Assembly: GCF_019740335.1 (NCBI RefSeq)
Contig: NZ_JAHXZS010000001.1
Span: forward strand, 992,001-1,056,000
Direction: 5' to 3'
Source of the DNA: Alteraquisediminimonas sediminicola
Lineage (GTDB): Bacteria; Pseudomonadota; Alphaproteobacteria; Sphingomonadales; Sphingomonadaceae
Length of the DNA stretch: 64,000 nucleotides
Shown here: piece after piece, positions 17,345 to 26,985 of the stretch
How positions within the stretch are numbered: the stretch's first letter is position 1
How the letters are laid out: each line of letters begins with the position of its first letter
Notes under the pieces: model-generated
The model's input: the letters and a program-made list of their open reading frames with translations, nothing else
Databases searched by the model: none
Told to the model about the DNA's origin: nothing
Position numbers and translations under genes: made by a program

Positions 17345-19231
17345 TCACGCAAAGGCCAATGCGAAATCATTGATGTCCGTGGTGTTGATGCCCAAAAGGG
17401 TGATCGCCATATCGGCCGAAGCATCACCATCCAGATCAATCGTCAGCGACTTGCTGCTATTGTCCCAAGCATAATCCCAGTCACTTTCGGTGATTGAGGA
17501 AACATCTATCTTGTCATGCAACAAGTCGAAATTGTCGATGGAATCGATCGATCCGCCGGATGATTGGTCTGCGGCGGTATAGATGATGGTTTCATCTGCA
17601 GCACCTTCGGCGCTGAACACATAATCATCACTGCCAAGCGTCGCATAAGCAATGGTGCCGCCTGTGCCGAAGATGAAGCTATCATCAAAATCGGAACCGG
17701 AAATCGTCAATTGACCGGTAAAGGCCGACGCATCGACATCAACACTGTCCGAAAAGGCCGCGGCCCTTAACAGATACGCATCCCCGCCACTGCCATCAGC
17801 GCCATCGGTACCAGCAACACCGTCAGCGCCGACAACACCAACATCGCCGTTGGTGCCGTCAACGCCGTCTGCGCCGTCTGTACCCGATGTACCGCTACCA
17901 ACCTTAGTACCAGCATCACCACCGGTGCCACCGATACCAGCATCACCACCGTCGCCAGCCGTGCCCCCGATACCAGCATCGCCACCATCGCCACCATCGC
18001 CGCCCGTGCCAATCAGACCACCGAGGATGACCAAATCCGTATTGCCAATGATGAAGACATCGCTTAGGTCTCCGTTTTGGATAGCGTGACCAGCATCACC
18101 GCCATCGCCACCGACACCACCATCACCACCGTCGCCGCCGGCACCACTATCGCCGCCATCGCCACCGTCACCGCCGACGCCGCCATCCCCGCCGTCGCCA
18201 CTGCTTTGATAGACGGTGCCACCGGAACCGATCCCATTCCCACCATCGCCACCATCGCCGCCATCGCTGCCATCGCCGCCAGCACCGCCGTCTGCACCAT
18301 CGCTGCCAGCGCCGCCATCGCCGCCATCGCCGCCAGCACCGCCGTCGCCACCGTAAATCGAATTGGTCGCACTACCGATGGAATTGATCAAGATTGCCGT
18401 ATAGCCCTGATCATTGCCATCAAGCGCATCAGCGACCATGGCAGTATCGCCATCGCCGCCAGCCTGCCCATCTGTGCCATTCTGACCATCTCCACCTGCT
18501 GTCGCATCTCCGCCATCAGTGCCATCAATGCCAGCAGCCCCGTCCGTGCCATCGGTCGCTGCAACCCTGACTGGGGGGGAACCTGTGGCGGTCGCATTCG
18601 TGCCATCGGTGCCGTCACCCACTGCCGAACCGTCTGTACCATCAGTGCCAGCCACGCTCGTTGTGCCAGCCCCCCCGGGACTTCCATCGACACCAGCAAC
18701 ACCAGCCGCCCCGCTGAGGAGTTGCCCACCCGACAGATTAATGCTGAAGGGATTGTCGCCCCAAGGATTATTGGTCGATATGACAGGCGCGCTATCCACC
18801 CATTTCAGGCCGTCTCCACCGTTCACGCTCGTCGCGCGAACGCCAAGCGTGCCGAACTCTTCAGGATCGAAATCACCCGCCGAGAAAGTATAGGATTCGC
18901 CCTCGCTCACGAAGGATGTCTTGGCTTCCCCGGCAGATCCCAGACCCGTGCTCGACACCTTCAGATAATCGTCCCAGACGACCTTTTCACTGGTGGCATT
19001 GCCCTCATCATCCCAAACAGTGTTGGAACCATTCATGTTCAGGCTGCTGTCTGATTTTACAAGGGTGGTATCACCATCGACCGTCTTATCGCCGTTGGAA
19101 AACCAAAGGGCATTCAAATCGAATGACCCTTCAAAGGAGTTTACCGTGAAATTACCGGTCTCACTGTCATAGACAATCGAGAAATATACCCCACTGCCTT
19201 CAGCGCCAAATTGCCATGTGTAGGTCGTCAT
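17345..19231 (-). CDS. Gly/Asp-rich repetitive protein, probable type I secretion substrate
   Basis: A 628-residue acidic protein in three parts. Residues 1-175 are non-repetitive and beta-rich (MTTYTWQFGAEGSGVYFS...). Residues about 185-490 are low complexity, built of GDGGDGG, GTDGTDG and GADG units, resembling PGRS or collagen-like tracts rather than canonical RTX nonapeptides. Residues about 510-628 look like a serralysin/RTX C-terminal module: GSDDYVFSAEG, DNFDLLHDKIDVSSI, and a hydrophobic tail DINDFALAFA of the sort used as an uncleaved type I signal. No N-terminal signal peptide exists. The ABC exporter and HlyD genes follow on the same strand. It might be an adhesive or Ca2+-binding surface protein; that is inference. 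Confidence 0.8.
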   Translation of the reverse strand: MTTYTWQFGAEGSGVYFSIVYDSETGNFTVNSFEGSFDLNALWFSNGDKTVDGDTTLVKSDSSLNMNGSNTVWDDEGNATSEKVVWDDYLKVSSTGLGSAGEAKTSFVSEGESYTFSAGDFDPEEFGTLGVRATSVNGGDGLKWVDSAPVISTNNPWGDNPFSINLSGGQLLSGAAGVAGVDGSPGGAGTTSVAGTDGTDGSAVGDGTDGTNATATGSPPVRVAATDGTDGAAGIDGTDGGDATAGGDGQNGTDGQAGGDGDTAMVADALDGNDQGYTAILINSIGSATNSIYGGDGGAGGDGGDGGAGSDGADGGAGGDGSDGGDGGDGGNGIGSGGTVYQSSGDGGDGGVGGDGGDGGDSGAGGDGGDGGVGGDGGDAGHAIQNGDLSDVFIIGNTDLVILGGLIGTGGDGGDGGDAGIGGTAGDGGDAGIGGTGGDAGTKVGSGTSGTDGADGVDGTNGDVGVVGADGVAGTDGADGSGGDAYLLRAAAFSDSVDVDASAFTGQLTISGSDFDDSFIFGTGGTIAYATLGSDDYVFSAEGAADETIIYTAADQSSGGSIDSIDNFDLLHDKIDVSSITESDWDYAWDNSSKSLTIDLDGDASADMAITLLGINTTDINDFALAFA

Positions 19232-19592
19232 ATCGGTCCCTTCGATTACAATGCCCCCACCGATGCCAAGCGCATCGGCAGAATAAAGTTAGCGACCGAT
19301 TTATAATTATTACCGTTATGAGATGGATATATCTTCAAAATGGCGGCAATCAAACGAATTATTGGTTAACGCCAAATGCATTGGATTAGGTAGGCGTGGA
19401 TGGGCGGCATGACCGGCCGAACACATCACCGGCAGCATTGATCGCCACGACCAAACTCATCTAGGCCCAGCGTAGGTCCACGCCACCTTTCCTACCCAAC
19501 GCGCCCCAAACAGGACCCAAGCAGCTACACACCCAAAGGCACCTTCAGCAGCAAGTTCCGGATTATCCTAGTGGAAGAAGCATAAAGCTTAA
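19232..19592. other. Intergenic region upstream of the secretion cassette
   Basis: About 360 bases with no credible gene. The part next to the repetitive protein gene is AT-rich (19290-19380) and probably holds its leftward promoter. The remainder, up to the tRNA, shows no repeat or RNA signature that I can recognise. Confidence 0.5.
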
Positions 19593-19668
19593 TGGTGCCG
19601 CCTATAGGATTCGAACCTACGACCCCCGCATTACGAATGCGATGCTCTACCAACTGAGCTAAGGCGGC
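19593..19668 (-). tRNA. tRNA-Thr (anticodon CGU)
   Basis: The reverse strand folds as a 76-nt cloverleaf: acceptor GCCGCCT/AGGCGGC, D-arm GCTC...GAGC, anticodon stem TCGCA/TGCGG around loop TTCGTAA (anticodon CGT), T-arm GTAGG TTCGAAT CCTAT, discriminator A and encoded CCA. Its 3' half is repeated at 13962-14008, so this gene probably served as an integration site and has been kept intact by the incoming copy. Confidence 0.96.
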
Positions 19669-19872
19669 ACTGACGGTTTAGCCTGATGGCTTGCCAATCT
19701 GGGCTGCGCAATATCAGCGTCATTCGACGGATGCAACCGGGGAATCTGCTTTCTCGCACATCGCATGGACCACCCTTGGTTTCAGTCCATTAACCGAATA
19801 GCCTATACGCTTAGTTAACCATCCATCTGGCATAACCGTCCCATTGGTCCGTATTGGGAACTGGGACAACAC

Positions 19873-21198
19873 ATGGATAATGTCTACGGCCATCAGGATG
19901 ATGCCGTCCAAATCAATGCCGCCGATCACGGCATCGAAACGCCAGTCGTGCTGGGCAGTGACGAACGCCGTATGCATGTCCGCGCCTATAATTATTGGGT
20001 GTCATTGCTCGGCGACCGCTGTTTTCCGTCGATTGAGGATCTGGAACCGGCCAATCTCGCCGATTTCGGGCCGAATAGCATCTTGCTCGACTTCACCTGC
20101 GATATCGAAAACCCGACGATCCAGTTCCTCGGCACCGCGCTGCAAACGGAATGTGCGCCGGAAACAAATATCGATTCTGTCGACAAGGTCCCTGCCCGGT
20201 CATTGGTGTCCCGCCTGACCGATCATTATCTCCAGATCATCGCCAACCGCGCACCGATCGGATTCGAAGCCGAATTCGTGAACCATCGCGGCAACAACAC
20301 GCTGTATCGCGGCATTTTGATGCCGTTCTCGTCCGACGACGACAATATCGACTTCATCTATGGCGTGATCAACTGGAAAGAACTGGCCGATTCGGCCTTG
20401 GTCTGCCGCCTCCATGAAGAAATCCAGCGCAGCGCCCGGACCGACCAACAACACGACCGCTTGGCCTCGCCATTGCCCCCCCTCTTCACGCCGACCAGCG
20501 AGGAAGCCGCGCATGGTGAGGACGAACTCGACCTCATCGGCATGCCCTTTTTCGGCGGCACGGCAAAGGCCGACCCGATCGGTATGATCGGCCCGGATGC
20601 GGGTCTTGGTGATCATCTCGCGGCCGCCCGCGCCTTTGCCGCACTCTCCCATGCCGCCGATCATCGTAGCCGCGCCGCGCTCTATCGGGCGCTTGGCTCC
20701 GCATGGGATTTCGCGATCATCGCTGGCCAACAACCGACGGATTATCGCGAATTGCTGGAAGATGCCGGAGTCAAGGTCCAGCAACGCGCCCCGATGACGG
20801 CGGTGATCAAGCTCGTCTTCGGCGGCGATTATGACAAAAGCCGCGTGACCGAATTCGCAGCCGTACTCGAACATGCGGCGCGGCTGCATCTTGGCCAAGG
20901 TGCGCTCCCCCCCCTGCTGGAACAGACGGAGGGCGGGATCAAGGGCGTGGTCAAGGCCGAACGCGAGGCGCGACGCAGCCACAATCCGGCGACCGCCACG
21001 CCAAGGCGCCGTCATAGCGCGCAATCCGCCCTCGAAAATCATGCCCCGGTGGCGGTGCTCGATCTGGAGGCGGGCGAACGCGAATTCATGGTGCTGCTCG
21101 GGTGCCGCACGGCGGATGGCCGCATTGCCCTACTATCGCCGCTTGAAGCCGACGAAGCCTTGGTCTGGCGGATGATCAAAGCAATGGACGCCGCCTGA
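19873..21198 (+). CDS. PAS_5-domain protein of unknown function
   Basis: A 441-residue cytoplasmic protein. Residues about 30-175 fit the PAS_5 pattern common in alphaproteobacteria (RAYNYWVSLLGDRCFPSIEDLEP, then the acidic PNSILLDFTCD segment, and a final IYGVINWKEL strand). The rest is low in recognisable motifs: an acidic/proline linker, an alanine-rich helical part (LAAARAFAALSHAADHRSRAALYRALGSAWDF) and a basic segment near residue 370. No kinase, GGDEF or EAL domain is visible. It may be a sensor or scaffold. Two TTAACC half-sites precede it, which is weak evidence for cell-cycle control. Confidence 0.65.
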   Translation: MDNVYGHQDDAVQINAADHGIETPVVLGSDERRMHVRAYNYWVSLLGDRCFPSIEDLEPANLADFGPNSILLDFTCDIENPTIQFLGTALQTECAPETNIDSVDKVPARSLVSRLTDHYLQIIANRAPIGFEAEFVNHRGNNTLYRGILMPFSSDDDNIDFIYGVINWKELADSALVCRLHEEIQRSARTDQQHDRLASPLPPLFTPTSEEAAHGEDELDLIGMPFFGGTAKADPIGMIGPDAGLGDHLAAARAFAALSHAADHRSRAALYRALGSAWDFAIIAGQQPTDYRELLEDAGVKVQQRAPMTAVIKLVFGGDYDKSRVTEFAAVLEHAARLHLGQGALPPLLEQTEGGIKGVVKAEREARRSHNPATATPRRRHSAQSALENHAPVAVLDLEAGEREFMVLLGCRTADGRIALLSPLEADEALVWRMIKAMDAA

Positions 21199-21289
21199 TC
21201 ATTACCAGATTGCGCAAAGCTGATTGCACTGGGCAGAGCGGCTTGTTAGAGGCGGCACGTTATCAACTGCGCCAGTGCGAGGAACCAAC

Positions 21290-21514
21290 ATGACCGGCAC
21301 AACTCCCGTCAACGTCTCCGACAGCTCGGCGCCTGAAACTGTTATTGTGCGTCACAGCCGCATCGCCTGCGACGGCGCATCGGATATTCCCGGTGGCGCG
21401 GCGCTCGGCCATCCCCGTATCTGGTTGCAGATGGATGAAAGCGGCTCGGTCGACTGCCCTTATTGCGACCGCCGCTTCGTGCTGGCAGACGGCCACACCG
21501 CGTCAGACCATTAA
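21290..21514 (+). CDS. zf-CHCC zinc-finger protein (NDUFS6-like)
   Basis: A 74-residue protein with the C/H/C/C zinc motif of the zf-CHCC family: ACDG, GHPRIWLQM, and VDCPYCDRRF. Homologues are the C-terminal part of mitochondrial complex I subunit NDUFS6 and small alphaproteobacterial proteins associated with complex I. The ATG at 21290 is chosen for GAGGAA six nt upstream; an earlier in-frame start at 21224 lacks this. It lies about 90 nt after the PAS_5 gene, possibly co-transcribed. Confidence 0.83.
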   Translation: MTGTTPVNVSDSSAPETVIVRHSRIACDGASDIPGGAALGHPRIWLQMDESGSVDCPYCDRRFVLADGHTASDH

Positions 21515-21533
21515 TCTGATCGCCGTTGCGCGC

Positions 21534-22205
21534 TCAATAATCGGCGCGCGCGAGATGCCGCGCTTCCAATAAATTCCACAGGCCGCGATGCTGGGCGACC
21601 AATTGCTGCGCCCCGAACAGGATCGCGCGCTCGATCCCCGGCGTCGTCGCATAATGGGCCGCCATCGCCAGCGTATCGCCTTCCAGCGGCAAGCCCAAGG
21701 GGATCGGCGTCATACCCAAGCGCGTCGCCGCGCGGTCCAGCACATTTCGCACAGCCACCCAATCCAGCACCAGCGCAATCGCCGCGCCCAGCGCACAGCC
21801 GTCACGATCCGAACGCGATAGAATTTCAAGCGCGTGCCGCTGGCTATTCACCGTCGACACGCTTTCGGCCTGTCCCGGCGTCGATGGCTGAGGACCAACC
21901 TCGACGGCCAATTTGTTCATGTAGCGGCGCTCTTCGGCGAACGCCTCAATTACCTTCGCCATCCATGCGCCGATGACCGGATCGGCCGTCATATTCGCCG
22001 CAATATCAACCACGCCGGGATGGCGGCCATGCAGCACGCACAGATAATGCACCGCATCGGCCAGATTGCGCCCCGCCGTCCGGCTCTCGCTCATGCCCGG
22101 CCCACGGACATAGGACCGGCTGATGGTCCCTTCTTGCCCGACCAGCGCCCAGATTGCAGTGTCGATGCCAGCAACGATGCGCTGTTGTGCTTGACCCTGA
22201 TACAT
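21534..22205 (-). CDS. Conserved hypothetical protein
   Basis: A 223-residue mostly helical soluble protein that I do not recognise with certainty. It starts MYQGQAQQRIVAGIDTAIWAL, includes NLADAVHYLCVLHGRHPGVVD near residue 60, RRYMNKLAVEVGP, and a C-terminal GIERAILFGAQQLVAQHRGLW. The ATG at 22205 has AGAGG nine nt upstream; ATGs at 22214 and 22232 are alternatives. No membrane segments or metal motifs are evident. It runs convergently with the zinc-finger gene. No function can be assigned. Confidence 0.6.
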   Translation of the reverse strand: MYQGQAQQRIVAGIDTAIWALVGQEGTISRSYVRGPGMSESRTAGRNLADAVHYLCVLHGRHPGVVDIAANMTADPVIGAWMAKVIEAFAEERRYMNKLAVEVGPQPSTPGQAESVSTVNSQRHALEILSRSDRDGCALGAAIALVLDWVAVRNVLDRAATRLGMTPIPLGLPLEGDTLAMAAHYATTPGIERAILFGAQQLVAQHRGLWNLLEARHLARADY

Positions 22206-22374
22206 GACTGCCATCCTCTGCGGTTTGGGCAAGGAAGCGCACTGCCCCGGCCAATTGATGGAACCGGCATAATGAGATCAGGTAAACATCCAGTTTATGA
22301 ATATATAAATCTCGCCGATTTGCGACGAAATGAGGCCTAAAAGCGGATCAACCACGGTCAGGCGAAAAGGAAAC

Positions 22375-22412
22375 GGCGCGGCCCCTTAACAAGGACCGCG
22401 CCGCCAAAAATC
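22375..22412 (-). terminator. Putative terminator downstream of rpoD
   Basis: GGCGCGGCCCC (22375-22385) pairs with GGACCGCGCC (22393-22402) around a 7-nt loop. On the minus strand the stem is followed by GTTTCCTTTT, a broken U tract. Its position just past the rpoD stop fits a terminator. Confidence 0.6.
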
Positions 22413-22432
22413 AGCTTATTTATGTACGAAGC

Positions 22433-24475
22433 TTATTGGTCGAGGAAGCTGCGCATCTTGCGTGACCGGCTCGGATGTTTGAGCTTGCGCAAGGCCTTGG
22501 CTTCGATCTGACGAATACGTTCGCGGGTCACGCTGAACTGCTGACCCACTTCTTCCAGCGTGTGATCGGTGTTCATGCCGATGCCGAAACGCATCCGCAG
22601 CACACGTTCTTCACGCGGGGTAAGCGATGCCAGCACGCGTGTCACTGTTTCCTTCAGATTCGCCTGAATCGCCGCATCGACCGGGATAATCGCATTCTTG
22701 TCCTCGATGAAATCACCGAGATGCGAATCTTCCTCATCGCCAATCGGCGTTTCGAGCGAGATCGGTTCCTTGGCGATTTTCATCACCTTGCGGACCTTTT
22801 CCAGCGGCATCGACAGACGTTCCGCCAATTCTTCCGGCGTCGGTTCGCGACCGATTTCATGGAGGATCTGACGGCTGGTACGGACCAGCTTGTTGATCGT
22901 TTCGATCATATGCACCGGGATACGGATCGTCCGCGCCTGATCGGCAATCGAGCGCGTGATCGCCTGTCGGATCCACCAGGTCGCATAAGTGCTGAACTTG
23001 TACCCACGGCGATATTCGAACTTATCGACGGCCTTCATCAGGCCGATATTGCCTTCCTGAATCAGATCGAGGAACTGCAAGCCACGGTTGGTGTATTTTT
23101 TCGCAATCGAGATCACGAGCCGCAAATTCGCCTCGACCATTTCCTTCTTGGCGATACGCGCTTCGCGTTCGCCCTTCTGGACCATGTTGACGATACGCCG
23201 GAATTCACCGAGCGACATGCCTGTCGCCTGCGCGATTTCGGCGATTTCGGCGCGAATGCGTTCAACGGTATCGACTTCAGCGTCGGCAAAGGCCGCCCAT
23301 TTCTTATCGATGCCACGGACCTGTTCGACCCAATTTTCATCGAGTTCATGGCCGATATAGGAATCGATGAACGATTTGCGATTGACCTTGTGGCGCTCGG
23401 CCAGCCGCAGCATCTGCCCGCCCAGCGCGGTCAAACGACGGTTGAAGCTGTACAGCTGATCGACCAGATATTCGATCTTGCTGCCATGAAACTGCACGCT
23501 TTCCACCTCGGCGGTGAGGTCTTCGCGCAGCTTTTGATATTCGTCTTCCTGCTTTTGCGGGAAACCGACGCCCGAACCGAGCGCATCCAAACGCTGGCCC
23601 TGCAATTTGGCAAAGCGGTGATAAAGCGAGGTGATCGTGGCAAATCGCTCAAGCGCCATCGGCTTGAGCTGTTCTTCCATCTGGGCGAGGGAAAGGGTGT
23701 TGTCCTCCTCTTCCTCTTCCACTGGCCGCTTGGCGCGGCGTTCGGTCAGGCCGTCTTCGTCCTCATCGCCATCGGCCGATTCTTCCTCGACCTCATCTTC
23801 TTCCTTGAAGCTCGGCCCGGCGGTCTTTTCCGAAATCTCGCCATCGCCATCGACATCGTCATCGGTCAGGCTTTCCGGCGCCGGATCCTTCGACAGCATC
23901 GCATCGAGATCCATGATCTCGCGCAATTGCATCGTGCCTTCATTCAGCGCGGTCGACCAATCGATGATCGCGTTGAACGTGATCGGGCTTTCGCACAGAC
24001 CGAGAATCATCGTGTCGCGACCGGCTTCGATCCGCTTGGCGATGGCGATTTCGCCTTCGCGGCTCAGCAGTTCGACCGCGCCCATTTCGCGCAGATACAT
24101 CCGCACCGGATCATCGGTACGATCGATGGTTTCCTTCTTCTTTTCCTGCGTCATCAGGCCGGAGCCATCGCCGTCGCCGTCATCTAGGCCGGTGACTTGC
24201 TCTTCGGCATTATCGTCCTGATCGCCGTCTTCGCCCGCTTCTTCGTTCTCGACGATGTTCACGCCCATGTCATTGAGCGCGGACATGATGTCTTCGATCT
24301 GCTCGGACGACATCTGATCCTGCGGCAGCGCCTCATTGAGCTGATCGTACGTCAGATAGCCCTTTTTCTTCGCGCGCGAGATCAGCTTCTTGATGGAGGC
24401 TTCATTGAGGTCGATCAGCGGGGCATCGCCTGCTTCCGCCTTATCTGTCGAATCCGTCATATCTGCCTTTGCCAT
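22433..24475 (-). CDS. rpoD: RNA polymerase primary sigma factor RpoD (sigma-70)
   Basis: A 680-residue housekeeping sigma factor. Region 1.1 is at the N-terminus ([23 protein letters not shown]); region 1.2 ([11 protein letters not shown]) is near residue 122; an acidic non-conserved insert lies at about 195-260. Regions 2.1-2.4 follow ([51 protein letters not shown]). Region 3 comes next, then region 4 with the helix-turn-helix ([27 protein letters not shown]). It lies 9 bp after dnaG, with yqeY upstream, an alphaproteobacterial version of the macromolecular synthesis operon without rpsU. Confidence 0.98.
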   Translation of the reverse strand: MAKADMTDSTDKAEAGDAPLIDLNEASIKKLISRAKKKGYLTYDQLNEALPQDQMSSEQIEDIMSALNDMGVNIVENEEAGEDGDQDDNAEEQVTGLDDGDGDGSGLMTQEKKKETIDRTDDPVRMYLREMGAVELLSREGEIAIAKRIEAGRDTMILGLCESPITFNAIIDWSTALNEGTMQLREIMDLDAMLSKDPAPESLTDDDVDGDGEISEKTAGPSFKEEDEVEEESADGDEDEDGLTERRAKRPVEEEEEDNTLSLAQMEEQLKPMALERFATITSLYHRFAKLQGQRLDALGSGVGFPQKQEDEYQKLREDLTAEVESVQFHGSKIEYLVDQLYSFNRRLTALGGQMLRLAERHKVNRKSFIDSYIGHELDENWVEQVRGIDKKWAAFADAEVDTVERIRAEIAEIAQATGMSLGEFRRIVNMVQKGEREARIAKKEMVEANLRLVISIAKKYTNRGLQFLDLIQEGNIGLMKAVDKFEYRRGYKFSTYATWWIRQAITRSIADQARTIRIPVHMIETINKLVRTSRQILHEIGREPTPEELAERLSMPLEKVRKVMKIAKEPISLETPIGDEEDSHLGDFIEDKNAIIPVDAAIQANLKETVTRVLASLTPREERVLRMRFGIGMNTDHTLEEVGQQFSVTRERIRQIEAKALRKLKHPSRSRKMRSFLDQ

Positions 24476-24484
24476 AAGTGACCC

Positions 24485-26386
24485 TTATACCCCATCTTGC
24501 CCCGATCCGGCGTCTTGCACCAGATCGGCCAGCCGCGTCTCCGCCGCCTGTAGCGCCGCCCGCAGCCGCTGCTGCTCCGCAAAGCTCGCTTCGTCCAACA
24601 TTGCCGTGAACCGCCGATCGGCGTCCCCCAGCGCAGTTGCAATTTCCACCCGCTCGGACAACGCGTCGATCAACTCGATCAACTCACGCCGCGCCCGCCC
24701 GGAATCTGCCTTGCCACGCAAAAAGGAAAAGGCAAGACCCTTGTCGGAACTCGTCGTCCCGCCAATGCCATGCAATCCCTTTTCCGCCAATATGGTAGCC
24801 ACGGCCTGTGGTTCAAGCTTTGTTGAAGAAAAAGCTATATCTAAAAGTATATGGCGCAGCGCATCATCGCGCCGATCGGTGATCGGCATGGCCGCAATCG
24901 CCTCTGCCCGCTCCGCAATGCACGCCGGAAAACGCGCCAGCCCTTCCAGGATCGCACGGCTGAAACCCGCCTCGACCCCGCCCTGCGCCAGCGCCAACGT
25001 CCCGGCGCGCACCGGCGGCAATGGCGGTTGCCAGCCCCCCTTGCCGCCCCCGCGCATCTGGCCACGCCGCTGGCCCGTACCTTGCGGCACCCACGCATTC
25101 TGGCGCATCGGCGCAGTATTGCGCGGCTGCCAACCGAATTTCTCATCGAAGCGGCGGCGATATTCCTCGCGATATTGCTGGCGAATATCAGGCTGCTGGA
25201 TCGCCTGCGCCAACTCATTTAATCGCTGCTTCAACCCGGCGCGTTCTTCCGGCGTCGCCAATGGCCCGGATGCAAGCTCATGCGCCCACAACCGATCGAC
25301 CAAAGGCTCGGCAGTGTCCGCCAACCGCTCAAACGCCCCCGCCCCGCCGCTTTTCACCAGATCATCCGGGTCTTGCCCTTGCGGCAGGGTGATAAATTGC
25401 AACGACTGCCCCGGCTGCAACAACGGCAAGGCGCGCAACGCGGCGCGAATCGCCGCCTTCTGCCCCGCCGAATCGCCATCGAAGCACAACATCGGCACAT
25501 CCGTCATCCGCCACAGCCGCTCAAGATGCTGCTCGGTCAGCGCCGTGCCAAGCGGGGCGACGACATCGCCAATCCCGACCTGCGCCAGCGCAATCGCATC
25601 CATATAGCCCTCGACCACGATCACCCGCCCGCTCTTGCGCGATGCGGCCAAAGCAAGGTCGAGATTATAAAGCGTGCGCCCCTTGTCGAATAACGGCGTA
25701 TCGGGGGAGTTCAGATATTTCGGCTCACCATCGCCCAAAATCCGTCCGCCAAAGGCAATCACCCGCCCGCGCGCATCGCGGATCGGGATCATCACCCGGC
25801 CACGGAACCGGTCATAAGGCTCCTTGCCCTCGACCGAGATCAACAGCCCCGCCTCGATCAGCATATCATCGCCGAACTTTGCGAGCGCCGCACGCAGCTT
25901 GCCCCGGCTATCCGGCGCAAACCCCATGCCAAAACGCTCAATCGTCGCCCGGCTCAATCCCCGGCGGACGAGATATTGCTGCGCCTCCGCCCCCGCAGAG
26001 GACGCAAGCTGCGCCACAAACCATTCGGCAGCGGCAGCCATCACATCATGCAGCGAATTCGCCCGTTGCTGGCGCTCCGCCGCGCGCGGATCGGGCGCAG
26101 GGACATCCAAATTGGCGGCCGCCGCCAATTCCTTCACCGCATCCATGAACGGCAGGCCGCGCTGATCGGTCATCCAGCGAATCGCATCGCCATGCGCCCC
26201 ACAGCCAAAGCAGTGGTAAAAGCCCTTATCGTCGTTGATCGTGAAGCTCGGCGTCTTCTCGTTATGAAAGGGGCAGCACGCCTTATATTCGCGCCCTGCC
26301 TTGGTGACTTTCACACTCTTGCCGATCAGCGCGGACAACACTGTCCGCGCACGCAATTCATCGAGAAAGGCAGGGGTCAGGCTCAT
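24485..26386 (-). CDS. dnaG: DNA primase DnaG
   Basis: A 633-residue primase that makes RNA primers for replication. The CHC2 zinc-binding domain is clear at residues about 35-70 (CCPFHNEKTPSF...YHCFGCGAHGD). The Toprim catalytic core has VVEGYMDAIAL near 265 and DGDSAGQKAA near 315. The C-terminal third is the variable DnaB-interacting region, preceded by an Arg/Gly/Gln-rich linker near 425-450. It sits between yqeY (4-bp gap) and rpoD on the same strand. Confidence 0.97.
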   Translation of the reverse strand: MSLTPAFLDELRARTVLSALIGKSVKVTKAGREYKACCPFHNEKTPSFTINDDKGFYHCFGCGAHGDAIRWMTDQRGLPFMDAVKELAAAANLDVPAPDPRAAERQQRANSLHDVMAAAAEWFVAQLASSAGAEAQQYLVRRGLSRATIERFGMGFAPDSRGKLRAALAKFGDDMLIEAGLLISVEGKEPYDRFRGRVMIPIRDARGRVIAFGGRILGDGEPKYLNSPDTPLFDKGRTLYNLDLALAASRKSGRVIVVEGYMDAIALAQVGIGDVVAPLGTALTEQHLERLWRMTDVPMLCFDGDSAGQKAAIRAALRALPLLQPGQSLQFITLPQGQDPDDLVKSGGAGAFERLADTAEPLVDRLWAHELASGPLATPEERAGLKQRLNELAQAIQQPDIRQQYREEYRRRFDEKFGWQPRNTAPMRQNAWVPQGTGQRRGQMRGGGKGGWQPPLPPVRAGTLALAQGGVEAGFSRAILEGLARFPACIAERAEAIAAMPITDRRDDALRHILLDIAFSSTKLEPQAVATILAEKGLHGIGGTTSSDKGLAFSFLRGKADSGRARRELIELIDALSERVEIATALGDADRRFTAMLDEASFAEQQRLRAALQAAETRLADLVQDAGSGQDGV

Positions 26387-26389
26387 GGA

Positions 26390-26842
26390 TTAAGAAAGCG
26401 CACCCTTCACCAAGGCGCTCGCCTTGCTCATATCGAGGCTCGCGGCATGGCGTTCTTTCAGCTCCGCCATCACCTTGCCCATGTCCTTGACCGAGGTCGC
26501 ACCCAGTTCCGCCTTGATCACTTCAATCGCCGCGATGGTTTCCGCTTCGCTCATCTGCGCGGGCAAAAAGCGTTCAATCACCACGATTTCCGCGGCTTCA
26601 TTGGCGGCGAGTTCTGGCCGCCCGCCCTTTTCAAACATATCGATGGATTCGCGGCGCTGCTTGATCATCTTCTGCATGACCTCAATCACCAGCACATCAT
26701 CATCGCTTGGCGCTTTGCCGGTGCGGGCCTCGATGTCGCGATTCTTGATCGCTGCCTGAATCAGGCGAATCGTCGCCGTCCCGGCCTTGTCCCCGCCCTT
26801 CATCGCTGTGACCAGTGCATTCTTGATATCGTCGCGAATCAT
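26390..26842 (-). CDS. GatB/YqeY domain-containing protein
   Basis: A 150-residue YqeY-family protein, related to the tail domain of the GatB amidotransferase subunit. Start MIRDDIKNALVTAMKGGDK at ATG 26842 with GGAAG seven nt upstream; longer in-frame starts add non-homologous sequence. Family motifs are TIRLIQAAIKNRDIEAR, VMQKMIKQRRESID and the C-terminal DMGKVMAELKERH. The exact function is unsettled; a tRNA-related role is presumed. It leads the yqeY-dnaG-rpoD group and is divergent from carA. Confidence 0.92.
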   Translation of the reverse strand: MIRDDIKNALVTAMKGGDKAGTATIRLIQAAIKNRDIEARTGKAPSDDDVLVIEVMQKMIKQRRESIDMFEKGGRPELAANEAAEIVVIERFLPAQMSEAETIAAIEVIKAELGATSVKDMGKVMAELKERHAASLDMSKASALVKGALS

Positions 26843-26985
26843 GCCATAACTTCCATTAATTTCGGTAAGTCGTGCTCCTAGCCGTTCCTGTGCTGCTTTA
26901 ATAGATTGACGCTGGCGGTTCGCATCCCTAGTCGGATGCCTTGCAACATCGCGATGACGAATCTTACCCAAGGAGTGCCCGCCCT

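Noticed and set aside
17800-18700. Regularly repeated GCC/ACC-rich DNA that might suggest a CRISPR array or satellite
   Set aside because: The period follows codons of one long reading frame, with no constant repeat and unique spacers, and no cas genes are near.
18077-19054. Ala/Thr/Ile-rich open frame opposite the Gly/Asp repeat gene
   Set aside because: It is the complement of GGC/GAT repeats, with no start signal. The real gene has sensible ends and an exporter downstream.
19790-19820. Possible CtrA sites (TTAACC at 19790 and 19815) before the PAS_5 gene
   Set aside because: Spacing does not fit TTAA-N7-TTAA, and single TTAACC half-sites are common. Not strong enough to list as a feature.
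22475-24187. A 570-codon open frame on the plus strand opposite rpoD
   Set aside because: It is antisense to a certain gene, His/Phe/Arg-rich as expected from the complement of sigma-factor codons, and has no ribosome site or domain. Similar long frames lie opposite carB (29633-31453), cckA (37572-39995) and the lytic transglycosylase (42235-44229).
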